A stretch of DNA of 5,416 bases, taken from positions 1,696 to 7,111 of the forward strand of contig JAADHA010000683.1 of assembly GCA_013152105.1 (NCBI GenBank). Direction: 5' to 3'. Positions 1 to 5,416 of this stretch are shown here, one piece after another. Source of the stretch: Oligoflexia bacterium. GTDB lineage: Bacteria > Myxococcota_A > UBA796 > UBA2385. Position 1 is the first letter of the stretch; every line of letters begins with the position of its first letter. The notes below the pieces were generated by a model that saw only the letters and a program-made list of their open reading frames with translations, was not told the origin of the DNA and searched no databases. Position numbers and translations under genes: made by a program.

Positions 1-1327
1 GGGCCCATGGACCACTGGCGATCGCCAACTCCGATGCCCTGGAAGCGTCGTAGAGGACATGACAGAGTTCATGCGCCAAGGTGAAGCGATGGATCTCGGC
101 TTTCTGCGAACCTGAATACCGCTGGTTGCACAGCACCGTCGGTGAGTGACCATGCCCGCAGAAAGCAACCGCCCGGACGCCTTTATCCGACAGGCTGATC
201 TTCTTCTGGACGATGCCAAGCGCATTCAATACTGCCTCGACATCCACGAACACACTGTCTCCGTCAAGCACCCCTCGCTCAAGCAGAGCCTCACGCAGGT
301 CCTCCGCGAGTTCGTACCCGTCTTCCCACGCCTGGCTCAGTTTGGCAGGAGGCGGTCGTTCCTCTCGGAGTTCGGTGTAGTTCGCGCAAGGCTCCTCTGC
401 CGAGTACGCCCGTGCCATCTCAGAGGCCAGCAGCAACAGATCGCCTTCCCCCACGGCCGGCGACATGCTTCCGAACATCAGCCCTGCTCGGCACGCACCC
501 GCCACCACAAGGCTCTCTTCTGGCACCCCAAAAATGGCGTCAGCTCCAGCTTCCCATGCCTGAGCCACGGCGTCGCGCAGTTGGTGGAGCCCGCCAACCC
601 CGATGTCTACGCGACGTGCAACGCCAGCCAAGAAGCCTACGCGTGCCCAGTGCCGCGCCGGAGTTCTCAGGCATCCAAGTTGGTCCCTCAACACGCGCAG
701 CCGTTCCGACCCCGGAACTTCCTCGGCAATTCGGACCGTTGTAGCGTCGACCACATCGAACAGCACGTCCGCTGCTTCAACAGCGTCAAAGCGAGCAACT
801 CCCTCACCGGCCAGGAAATGTACATCGCCCCTCGCCCCCGCAATCGCGGACTGCCCCCACGAGACTTCAATGTCATCCCGCCACCGTCGCAGGAAGACCT
901 CCGGAAAAAGTCCACCGAAGCGTGCGTCTTGAATGCAGTGACTCTTCCACCACTCTTGCCACTCTGTATACCAACCCGACTGCGCATCATCACTATACAA
1001 CGGCGGAGGGAAGCGGGTCTTCTTCAAAGACTCCCATGCACTCGGTGCCTCGACCCTGGCCGGAAGGCGCTCTTCGTGCAGCATGGCGTCCCAGTTGCCT
1101 ACGAACCACTCCAGCAGTTCCAACAAATACCAGTGGACCGCACCTACACGATTCGGCCCCTCAAGATGCTCACACAGATTGATGCCATCGACCCACAACT
1201 CGAACTTGCCCCACGACGCAGCCTCATCTGCGGTGGCCCCGACACCACCATGCGGGTCGCGTTCAAGTTCAACCCGGAACCCAAGTCGTGAGGTGTCGCC
1301 AGAGAAGTGCGCCCAGTACGTCGACAT
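1..1327 (-). CDS. ImmA/IrrE-type zinc metallopeptidase with large uncharacterised N-terminal region (partial, 3' end off window)
   Basis: The minus strand is open from ATG at 1327 to the left edge, giving 442 residues with no stop, so the C-terminus lies outside the window. The C-terminal part, from about residue 334 (an AWEDGYELAEDLREALL helix), looks like the ImmA/IrrE (PF06114) fold. It ends in RFTLAHELCHVLYD, a zinc HExxH motif with H419, E420 and H423. The third zinc ligand should fall some 25-30 residues later, beyond the edge. Known members are soluble proteases that cleave DNA-binding repressors (ImmA cuts ImmR, IrrE cuts DdrO); a similar role here is inference. Residues 1 to about 330 match nothing I can name. 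They include a Trp-rich stretch (about 119-157, with WQEWWKSH and GGLFPEVFLRRW) and no membrane segment or signal peptide. The ATG follows an in-frame TAG by one codon, so it is the earliest possible start. Its ribosome site is weak, suggesting coupling to the upstream micro-ORF. Third codon positions are less GC-rich than in neighbouring genes. Confidence 0.88.
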   Translation of the reverse strand, partial: MSTYWAHFSGDTSRLGFRVELERDPHGGVGATADEAASWGKFELWVDGINLCEHLEGPNRVGAVHWYLLELLEWFVGNWDAMLHEERLPARVEAPSAWESLKKTRFPPPLYSDDAQSGWYTEWQEWWKSHCIQDARFGGLFPEVFLRRWRDDIEVSWGQSAIAGARGDVHFLAGEGVARFDAVEAADVLFDVVDATTVRIAEEVPGSERLRVLRDQLGCLRTPARHWARVGFLAGVARRVDIGVGGLHQLRDAVAQAWEAGADAIFGVPEESLVVAGACRAGLMFGSMSPAVGEGDLLLLASEMARAYSAEEPCANYTELREERPPPAKLSQAWEDGYELAEDLREALLERGVLDGDSVFVDVEAVLNALGIVQKKISLSDKGVRAVAFCGHGHSPTVLCNQRYSGSQKAEIHRFTLAHELCHVLYDASRASELAIASGPWA

Positions 1328-1330
1328 GGT

Positions 1331-1405
1331 CTACCCATCCCAGTGACGCTGAATGTCCCGTCGGCGGATCAGGTGCCGGTGCTTCGGGTTGCTGTCGTAC
1401 TTCAT
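1331..1405 (-). pseudogene. 24-residue micro-ORF upstream of the peptidase gene; possible internally deleted small gene
   Basis: ATG at 1405 opens a 24-codon frame ending at TAG (1333-1331). One codon later, in the same frame, is the ATG of the peptidase gene. The peptide begins MKYDSNPKHR and ends LIRRRDIQRHWDG. From memory, and not checked, small bacterial proteins of about 100 residues exist that start with a YxSNPKH-like stretch and finish with an IxRRDIxxxW-like stretch. Here the two ends are joined with the middle missing, which would fit an in-frame internal deletion. No strong ribosome site precedes the ATG; a GGAGG lies about 17 nt upstream, which is too far. Alternatives are a genuine leader peptide that couples translation into the peptidase gene, or a chance frame. 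The position and the composition (many His, Arg and Lys) make it worth recording, but the function is unknown. Confidence 0.35.
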
Positions 1406-1463
1406 GCCAGCGTTCTAACCCGCCTCCGGCATGAATGGCCCCGCTGGACAAAACCTCGGCTCG

Positions 1464-1484
1464 GAACCCGTCTCGACAGGGTTC
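1464..1484. repeat. 6-bp inverted repeat (GAACCC/GGGTTC), hairpin-capable
   Basis: GAACCC at 1464-1469 is the exact reverse complement of GGGTTC at 1479-1484, with a 9-nt spacer that can add two pairs (GT/AC) around a CTCG loop if one A bulges. Read on the minus strand, a TTTT run (1453-1450) follows about 10 nt after the stem. This resembles a weak terminator or attenuator ahead of the peptidase module, but the distance is too long for a typical intrinsic terminator. Confidence 0.3.
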
Positions 1485-1547
1485 GAAGGCCTGCGCTTCA
1501 CGCAGGGTGCCGCCGCCAGGAGTGCCGCGGTCATGGACCCGTCGAGG

Positions 1548-1561
1548 TGGCCCCGGGGCCA
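1548..1561. repeat. 14-bp perfect palindrome (TGGCCCCGGGGCCA)
   Basis: TGGCCCCGGGGCCA reads identically on both strands. It sits in the divergent intergenic region, four bases before the hexamer repeat tract. It could be an operator for a dimeric regulator or a chance GC-rich palindrome; nothing in the window decides between these. Confidence 0.5.
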
Positions 1562-1564
1562 GTT

Positions 1565-1600
1565 GAGACCGAGACCGGAACCGAGACCGGAACCGAGACC
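1565..1600. repeat. tandem hexamer tract: GAGACC and GGAACC units, six copies
   Basis: Six consecutive hexamers occupy exactly 36 bp in the order GAGACC, GAGACC, GGAACC, GAGACC, GGAACC, GAGACC, and a further partial GAG follows. The two units differ at two positions, so the tract can also be read as a 12-bp unit repeated about two and a half times. On the plus strand one frame reads as Glu-Thr/Gly-Thr dipeptides, but that frame has no supported gene around it. Such a short tract is prone to slippage. Confidence 0.8.
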
Positions 1601-1825
1601 GAGCATCAGCGCCGGCCTGCTGCCGCCCCTAAGACGACGTGAAGCTGGTGGCGGACTGCAAGCTGTTCAAGCCGGTGAGCGTGGGTCGGGTCTTCGATGC
1701 GGCCTTCGGCGCCTTCCTGTCGGTGCCGGATCTTGCTTCAACCCTGGCAGCCGGCTACAGCGCAGGCCAACCCAACGTACGACGCGGGATCGGCCCATGG
1801 TGGTGCCGTGCCCCCCGTCCAATGC

Positions 1826-1830
1826 GAGGA
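1826..1830 (+). promoter_or_regulatory. ribosome binding site of rplC
   Basis: GAGGA at 1826-1830, five bases before ATG at 1836, is a good Shine-Dalgarno match. It fixes the rplC start: the frame stays open upstream to 1431, but no family similarity begins before this Met. Confidence 0.8.
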
Positions 1831-1835
1831 CCCCA

Positions 1836-2486
1836 ATGGCAAACACAAGTCCCGGTCTGATCGGCCGGAAGATCGGTATGACGCAGCTCTTTCACAACGG
1901 CGATGCCGTCGCCGTGACGGTGGTCGAGGCCGGCCCCAACCACGTGATCGCGGTAAAGAAGAGCGACGGCGTAGACGGCTACGACGCAGTCCAGCTCGGC
2001 TTCACAGAGCAGAAAGAGTCGCGGGTGAGCCAAGCCGAACAGGGTCACTTCGCCAAGGCTGACGTCCCGCTTCTCAAGCATGTGCAGGAATTCCGGGTCA
2101 GCCCGGACGACCTGGCTTCGTTCCAGGTTGGCAGCGCCATCGGCCCCGACGCGCTGTTCAGCGAGGACGACACCGTCGATGTCACGGGTACCAGCAAGGG
2201 CCGCGGCTTTGCGGGCGTCATGAAGAAGTTCAACTTCAAGGGCTTCATCCGCTCCCACGGTAGCCACGAGTACTTCCGCCACGGCGGCTCGATCGGCACG
2301 CGCCTGACCCCCGGTCATGTCCAGAAAGGCAAGAAGATGCCAGGGCAGTTCGGCGCGGCCACACGGACCGTGCAGAACCTGACGGTCATCAAGGTCGACG
2401 CCGAGAAAAACCTGCTCTTCATCAAGGGCGGCGTCCCAGGCCCCAACGGCGGCATCGTTCGCGTCCGCCGGGCAGTCAAGGGCTGA
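1836..2486 (+). CDS. rplC: 50S ribosomal protein L3
   Basis: This encodes L3, a primary 23S rRNA-binding protein of the large subunit whose long loop reaches towards the peptidyl-transferase centre. The 216-residue product is close to the E. coli length of 209. It opens with the typical GLIGRKIGMTQLF stretch. The family signature runs from F108 (FSEDDTVDVTGTSKGRGFAG), followed by SHGSHEYFRHGGSIG, then KGKKMPGQFG (Q171) and a standard C-terminus with NLLFIKGGVPGPNGG. At the position aligned with E. coli Gln150, the residue methylated by PrmB, this protein has Leu157. The start is set by a GAGGA site five bases upstream. Normally rplC lies between rpsJ and rplD in the S10 operon. Here an intergenic region precedes it and a convergent gene ends 39 bp after it, so it is a stand-alone unit. 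It looks intact and functional. Confidence 0.98.
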   Translation: MANTSPGLIGRKIGMTQLFHNGDAVAVTVVEAGPNHVIAVKKSDGVDGYDAVQLGFTEQKESRVSQAEQGHFAKADVPLLKHVQEFRVSPDDLASFQVGSAIGPDALFSEDDTVDVTGTSKGRGFAGVMKKFNFKGFIRSHGSHEYFRHGGSIGTRLTPGHVQKGKKMPGQFGAATRTVQNLTVIKVDAEKNLLFIKGGVPGPNGGIVRVRRAVKG

Positions 2487-2494
2487 TCCGCCGC

Positions 2495-2510
2495 GCTGTC
2501 CGACGACAGC
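2495..2510. terminator. possible hairpin between convergent genes
   Basis: GCTGTC (2495-2500) and GACAGC (2505-2510) form a perfect 6-bp stem with a CGAC tetraloop, eight bases after the rplC stop. No T-run follows on either strand, so it is not a classic intrinsic terminator. Its place in the 39-bp gap between two convergent genes suggests it could help end transcription from either side. An overlapping 8-bp palindrome (CAAGCTTG, 2510-2517) is probably incidental. Confidence 0.3.
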
Positions 2511-2525
2511 AAGCTTGGTCCCCTC

Positions 2526-4598
2526 TCAGGCGGGGCGGCTCTTCAACAGCTCGCCACGCAAGACCCGACGCATGATCTTGCCCGAGGCCGTGCGGGGCAG
2601 TGCATCGCGAAGGTGGACCGCAGAGACCTTGAAGAGCGGGTTGAGGTGCGCGCGAATGCGCCCCTGGAATGCGTGCGCCAGTTCGTCGGCGGTGGCCGCC
2701 GATCCGTGGCTTGGGACCACGAAAAGAACCAGCGCATCGGGCCCACCGCCCGGTTGAGGGATGGCGACCGCGGCCAATTCCTCGGCCCCGCCTTTCGCCA
2801 GGCAGGCCCGCTCGATCTCGGCAGAGCTGACCTTGATCCCACCCAGGTTCATGGTGTCGTCCACGCGGCCCATCGCCCGATAGAAACCGCCCGGCATGCG
2901 GGCCATGCGGTCCCCGTGGCGCCGAAGAGGCTGACCCTCAGGACCAGGCGGCATGCCCGCGAAGTAGACTTGGTGATGGTCGCGCTTGAGCAGCCGATTG
3001 CTGGACCCCAACATCGGTGGCAGCAAGGCCAGCTCGCCTTCGTCGGCAGCCAACGCTCCGCTGTCGTCGATCAGGACCAGGTCGGTCCCGACGGCCGGCG
3101 TCGAGAAGGTCGCCGGGGCTTGGGGCTGAAGCAGGCTGCCGGTGATGTAGCCACCGCCGATCTCGGTGCCGCCGCAGTACTCGATCACCGGACGATAGCC
3201 AGCCCTGGACATCAGCCACAGCATGTCATCGACCCGAGATGCCTCGCCGGTCGAGCTGAAGCAGCGAATCGTCGACCAGTCCAGTCCATCCACGGCCCCG
3301 CGCGCCCGCCACGCCCGGACCAGGCTGGGCACCACACCCAGCATGGTGACGCCCGTGTCCTGCACGAAGCGGCAGAAGCCGGCCGAGGAAGGATCCCCTT
3401 CATACAGGGCAATGGCCGCGCCGTTGAGCAGGCTGGCGTAGATCAGCCACGGCCCCATCATCCAGCCCAGGTTGGTCGGCCAGGCGACGATGTCTTGGGG
3501 CCTGATGTCATGGTGAACAAAGCCGTCGCCCGCCGCCTTGATGGGGGTGAGGTGGGTCCACGGAATCGCCTTGGGGTCGCCAGTCGTACCCGAGGAGAAC
3601 AGGATGTTGCTGACGGCTTCGGCGTCAGCGACGTGGACCACGACGGGAGCGTCGAGATGCACCGCGCCCGCTGCGGCCAGGAAGTGCTCAAACGAGAGGT
3701 CCTGTGGCCGCAGTTCGACCTGTAGATCGGGGCCAGCGGCACACACGACGGCCCAGGGCGCGTCTGCATCCAACACGCGCTGGTAGAGCGGCAGCTTGCG
3801 GCCGCCCCTGGGGATGATGTCCTGGGTAAAGATGGCCTTGGCCTTGGAGATCGTGAGCCGCGTGCGGATCTGATCCGGCGCGAAGCTGTCGGCGATCGAC
3901 ACGACGGCGGCGCCAACCGCTACGATCCCCAGGTAGATCGCCACTGACCAGGGCGTCATGGGCATGTCGATCGCCACGGCATCGCCAGGCACGATCCCGC
4001 GGGCTCGCAGCGCGGCCGCCACCGCCGCCACGCGTCCCTGAAGTTGTCGACGCGTCCAACGGGTGGCGCGGCCCTGCTCGGACTCGCCGACCAGCACGAG
4101 ATCATCGGGATCGCGACCGACAAAGCAGCTCTCCACGATGTTCAGCCGCATCCCGGGGAACCACCGGGCCCGCTCCGCGCCGTCCGAAAGATCCAGGGCC
4201 GTCGACGCCGGCACCCGCGCCACAATGCCCAGGCAGCCAAGCATGGCCTGCCAGAAGCTGCCGTCTGGAGCGACACTCCAGGCGTGAATCGCGGCCATGT
4301 CCAGACCGCGCCCCAGGCTGGCCAGGTTGGTGCCAGCCACCTGGGAATCGTCAGGGATCCACGCTGGAGCCGGGCCACGCACGGAGGCATCCCAGTCGCC
4401 GTAGCAAAGCGCCAGGGCTCGCTGGTGCAGCGCAAAACTGTACTGCGGACGAAGCAGCTCCATGCTGATCCGGCGCCAGGCCGCTGGTGCCTGCTGAGCC
4501 GTCGCCGGCAGCAGGGCCGCAAGCCGGGCCGAAAGATCCGCGGGCGCGCCCCACTGTGCGAGCTCGCTGGCGGTGGGCAGGGTGGAGAGGGCAGGCAT
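2526..4598 (-). CDS. AMP-forming acyl-CoA synthetase (ANL superfamily, plant AAE17/AAE18-like)
   Basis: This 690-residue enzyme should form an acyl-adenylate from a carboxylic acid and ATP, then transfer the acyl group to CoA. ANL motifs appear in order: the P-loop SSGTTGDPK (335-343), STGEAS, the A5-type YCGGTE (474-479), RRHGD with ribose-binding D563, hinge-region GRVDD (577-581) with NLGGIK, and PRTASGK with adenylation lysine K674 near the C-terminus. Residues 1 to about 150 resemble an acetyl-CoA-synthetase N-terminal cap, with LNIVESCF. Stretches such as VVSIADSFAPDQIRTRL, RGGRKLPLYQRV and WPTNLGWMMGP recall, from memory, plant peroxisomal AAE17/AAE18 more than acetyl- or acetoacetyl-CoA synthetase. 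The true substrate cannot be read from sequence. GGAGGA lies just before ATG 4598; the same frame stays open to 5156, but that part is an out-of-frame reading of guaB. It lies 50 bp after guaB on the same strand and may share its transcript. Confidence 0.95.
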   Translation of the reverse strand: MPALSTLPTASELAQWGAPADLSARLAALLPATAQQAPAAWRRISMELLRPQYSFALHQRALALCYGDWDASVRGPAPAWIPDDSQVAGTNLASLGRGLDMAAIHAWSVAPDGSFWQAMLGCLGIVARVPASTALDLSDGAERARWFPGMRLNIVESCFVGRDPDDLVLVGESEQGRATRWTRRQLQGRVAAVAAALRARGIVPGDAVAIDMPMTPWSVAIYLGIVAVGAAVVSIADSFAPDQIRTRLTISKAKAIFTQDIIPRGGRKLPLYQRVLDADAPWAVVCAAGPDLQVELRPQDLSFEHFLAAAGAVHLDAPVVVHVADAEAVSNILFSSGTTGDPKAIPWTHLTPIKAAGDGFVHHDIRPQDIVAWPTNLGWMMGPWLIYASLLNGAAIALYEGDPSSAGFCRFVQDTGVTMLGVVPSLVRAWRARGAVDGLDWSTIRCFSSTGEASRVDDMLWLMSRAGYRPVIEYCGGTEIGGGYITGSLLQPQAPATFSTPAVGTDLVLIDDSGALAADEGELALLPPMLGSSNRLLKRDHHQVYFAGMPPGPEGQPLRRHGDRMARMPGGFYRAMGRVDDTMNLGGIKVSSAEIERACLAKGGAEELAAVAIPQPGGGPDALVLFVVPSHGSAATADELAHAFQGRIRAHLNPLFKVSAVHLRDALPRTASGKIMRRVLRGELLKSRPA

Positions 4599-4601
4599 GA
4601 T

Positions 4602-4607
4602 TCCTCC
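4602..4607 (-). promoter_or_regulatory. ribosome binding site of the acyl-CoA synthetase gene
   Basis: On the minus strand GGAGGA precedes ATG at 4598, with four bases between GGAGG and the start codon. This strong site decides the start against the much longer open frame reaching 5156. It lies in the 50-bp spacer after guaB, where I see no terminator, so read-through from guaB is plausible. Confidence 0.8.
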
Positions 4608-4648
4608 GCGTGAGCGTGCCCTTATAGAGCTGAGGCCACGCGCACACC

Positions 4649-5416
4649 CTATTCGAGCCGGTAGTTCGGGCTCTCCTTCGTGATGGTCACGTCGTGTACG
4701 TGGCTCTCCTTCAGGCCCGCTGGCGTGATCCGCACAAAGCGGGCTTCTCGCTGCATGGTCGGTACGTCGGGGCTGCCCGTGTAGCCCATGGCCGCCTTGA
4801 TCCCGCCGACGAGCTGGTAGAGGTTGTCGGCGATCGACCCCCGATGAGGCACACGGCCGACGATGCCCTCGGGCACCAGCTTGCGGGACTCGCCCTCGCG
4901 GTCTCCGCTCTCTTGAAAGTAGCGGTCGCTGGAGCCCGCCTTCATCGCGTCGACCGACCCCATGCCGCGGTAGGTCTTGTAGGCGCGACCCTGGTAGAGC
5001 ACCAACTCGCCCGGGGCCTCGTCCGTGCCCGCAAAGAGCGAGCCGAGCATGACGGCGTCGGCACCGCCAGCGATGGCCTTGGCGACATCCCCCGAGAACT
5101 TGATTCCACCATCCGCGATGATGGTCTTGCCCAGGGAATGGGCAGCGGCCGAGCAATCTGCGACCGCGGTGAGTTGGGGCACGCCCACCCCCGCGACCAC
5201 GCGGGTCGTGCAGATGCTGCCGGGACCGATGCCCACCTTGACGATGTCCGCCCCCGCCTCGACACAGGCCCGGGTGGCCGCTGCGGTCGCGACATTGCCG
5301 ACCACCAGGATGACCTCCGGGTACGCGCTGCGCACCGCCGCCGCGGTGTCCAGGACCCCCTGCGAGTGCCCGTGGGCCGTGTCCACCACCAGCACATCGA
5401 CGCCAGCCTCGACCAG
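4649..5416 (-). CDS. guaB: IMP dehydrogenase, C-terminal half (partial, 5' end off window)
   Basis: IMP dehydrogenase oxidises IMP to XMP with NAD+, the committed step of guanine nucleotide synthesis, in the cytosol. The 255 visible residues match roughly the last half of a protein usually near 490 residues; the frame is open to the right edge, so the start and any CBS domains lie outside. Visible landmarks are VVDTAHGHS, GNVAT, the catalytic loop GPGSICTT with the nucleophilic cysteine at fragment residue 69 (codon 5212-5210), the phosphate-binding ADGGIKFSGD, MLGSLFAGTDEAPGE, and the mobile flap with the Arg-Tyr pair of SSDRYFQ (fragment residues 165-166). It ends in ESHVHDVTITKESPNYRLE and TAG at 4649, just as E. 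coli GuaB ends. All catalytic features in view are intact. The next gene downstream is an acyl-CoA synthetase and not guaA, which often follows guaB. Confidence 0.98.
   Translation of the reverse strand: MVEAGVDVLVVDTAHGHSQGVLDTAAAVRSAYPEVILVVGNVATAAATRACVEAGADIVKVGIGPGSICTTRVVAGVGVPQLTAVADCSAAAHSLGKTIIADGGIKFSGDVAKAIAGGADAVMLGSLFAGTDEAPGELVLYQGRAYKTYRGMGSVDAMKAGSSDRYFQESGDREGESRKLVPEGIVGRVPHRGSIADNLYQLVGGIKAAMGYTGSPDVPTMQREARFVRITPAGLKESHVHDVTITKESPNYRLE

Larger units (their letters stand above)
1406..1835. other. divergent intergenic region between the peptidase module and rplC
   Basis: About 430 bp lie between the divergent micro-ORF/peptidase unit (minus) and rplC (plus). Several frames stay open on both strands, as expected at this GC content, but none gives a recognisable protein or has a convincing ribosome site. 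The region must hold the promoter for rplC and probably that for the minus-strand module. I found no box pair close enough to the consensus to call. It contains an inverted repeat (1464-1484), a 14-bp palindrome (1548-1561) and a hexamer repeat tract (1565-1600), listed separately. No tRNA or known riboswitch is evident. No rpsJ, the usual upstream neighbour of rplC, is present. Confidence 0.6.

Noticed and set aside
146..1291. Plus-strand 381-codon open frame across the left third
   Set aside because: It is antisense to the minus-strand peptidase frame, which carries a recognisable HExxH domain. The plus translation is Arg/Pro/Ser-rich and resembles no protein.
1474..1496. T-arm-like GGGTTCGAA, hinting at a tRNA
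   Set aside because: The bases on either side of the loop do not pair as a T-stem on either strand, and no anticodon or acceptor stem could be placed around it.
1307..1642. Plus-strand frame ending in Glu-Thr/Gly-Thr repeats
   Set aside because: The dipeptide run is simply the hexamer DNA repeat translated. The rest is Arg-rich, overlaps the micro-ORF antisense, and has no supported start.
1733..1761. Possible rplC promoter (TTGCTT, 17 bp, TACAGC)
   Set aside because: Each box matches the sigma-70-type consensus at only three of six positions, which is expected by chance in this much sequence.
1431..1835. N-terminal extension of L3 by 135 codons
   Set aside because: The frame is open by chance in GC-rich DNA. 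L3 similarity begins at Met 1836, which has its own ribosome site, and the extension is low-complexity and Arg-rich.
1639..1860. Small plus-strand frame starting GTG (KLVADCKLFKPVSVG...)
   Set aside because: It has the most protein-like composition in the intergenic region, but no ribosome site, no recognisable family, and an overlap with the start of rplC. I could not support it as a gene.
1755..2318. Minus-strand 187-codon frame across rplC
   Set aside because: It is the antisense of the L3 coding sequence, with no independent evidence of being a gene.
2613..3725. Plus-strand 370-codon frame inside the synthetase gene
   Set aside because: It is an antisense shadow of a well-conserved enzyme gene and shows no family features.
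4599..4648. TATAAG-like -10 box in the guaB to synthetase spacer
   Set aside because: No acceptable -35 element lies upstream. The short spacer fits co-transcription equally well.
4599..5156. Upstream extension of the acyl-CoA synthetase to 876 residues
   Set aside because: The extra part is an alternate-frame reading of guaB, while guaB itself is clearly coding in its own frame. A strong ribosome site marks Met at 4598.

Overview
This 5.4 kb window comes from a high-GC bacterial chromosome. It holds three complete or partial housekeeping or metabolic genes and one accessory-looking module. The L3 and IMP dehydrogenase proteins are clearly bacterial. The general character (high GC, a plant-AAE18-like acyl-CoA synthetase, a large ImmA/IrrE-type metallopeptidase) would suit a myxobacterium-like or related lineage, but that placement is a low-confidence impression and not a result.

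Layout. Positions 1-1327 (minus strand) carry most of a large protein with an ImmA/IrrE-type zinc peptidase domain at its C-terminus. It runs off the left edge, so it has no stop codon in the window, and plus-strand open frames across the same DNA are shadows. Just upstream of it, in the same frame and separated by a TAG and one codon, is a 24-residue micro-ORF (1331-1405, minus) that looks like an internally deleted remnant of a small partner gene. Positions 1406-1835 form a divergent intergenic region of about 430 bp with a 14-bp perfect palindrome, a hexamer repeat tract and an inverted repeat, but no gene I can defend. Positions 1836-2486 (plus) encode ribosomal protein L3 (rplC), standing alone without its usual S10-operon neighbours. 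It converges, with a 39-bp gap, on a minus-strand gene (2526-4598) for an ANL-superfamily acyl-CoA synthetase of the plant AAE17/AAE18 type. Upstream of that, 50 bp away on the same strand, is the C-terminal half of IMP dehydrogenase (guaB, 4649 to beyond 5416), which runs off the right edge.

Working together. guaB and the acyl-CoA synthetase gene are co-directional and close enough to share a transcript, although their pathways (GMP synthesis and acyl activation) have no obvious link. rplC appears to be a monocistronic unit that must have its own promoter in the 1406-1835 region. The peptidase gene is less GC-biased at third codon positions than the other three genes, which fits an accessory or acquired element. 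By analogy with ImmA and IrrE it could be a protease that cuts a regulator in response to stress, but no target repressor gene is visible here.
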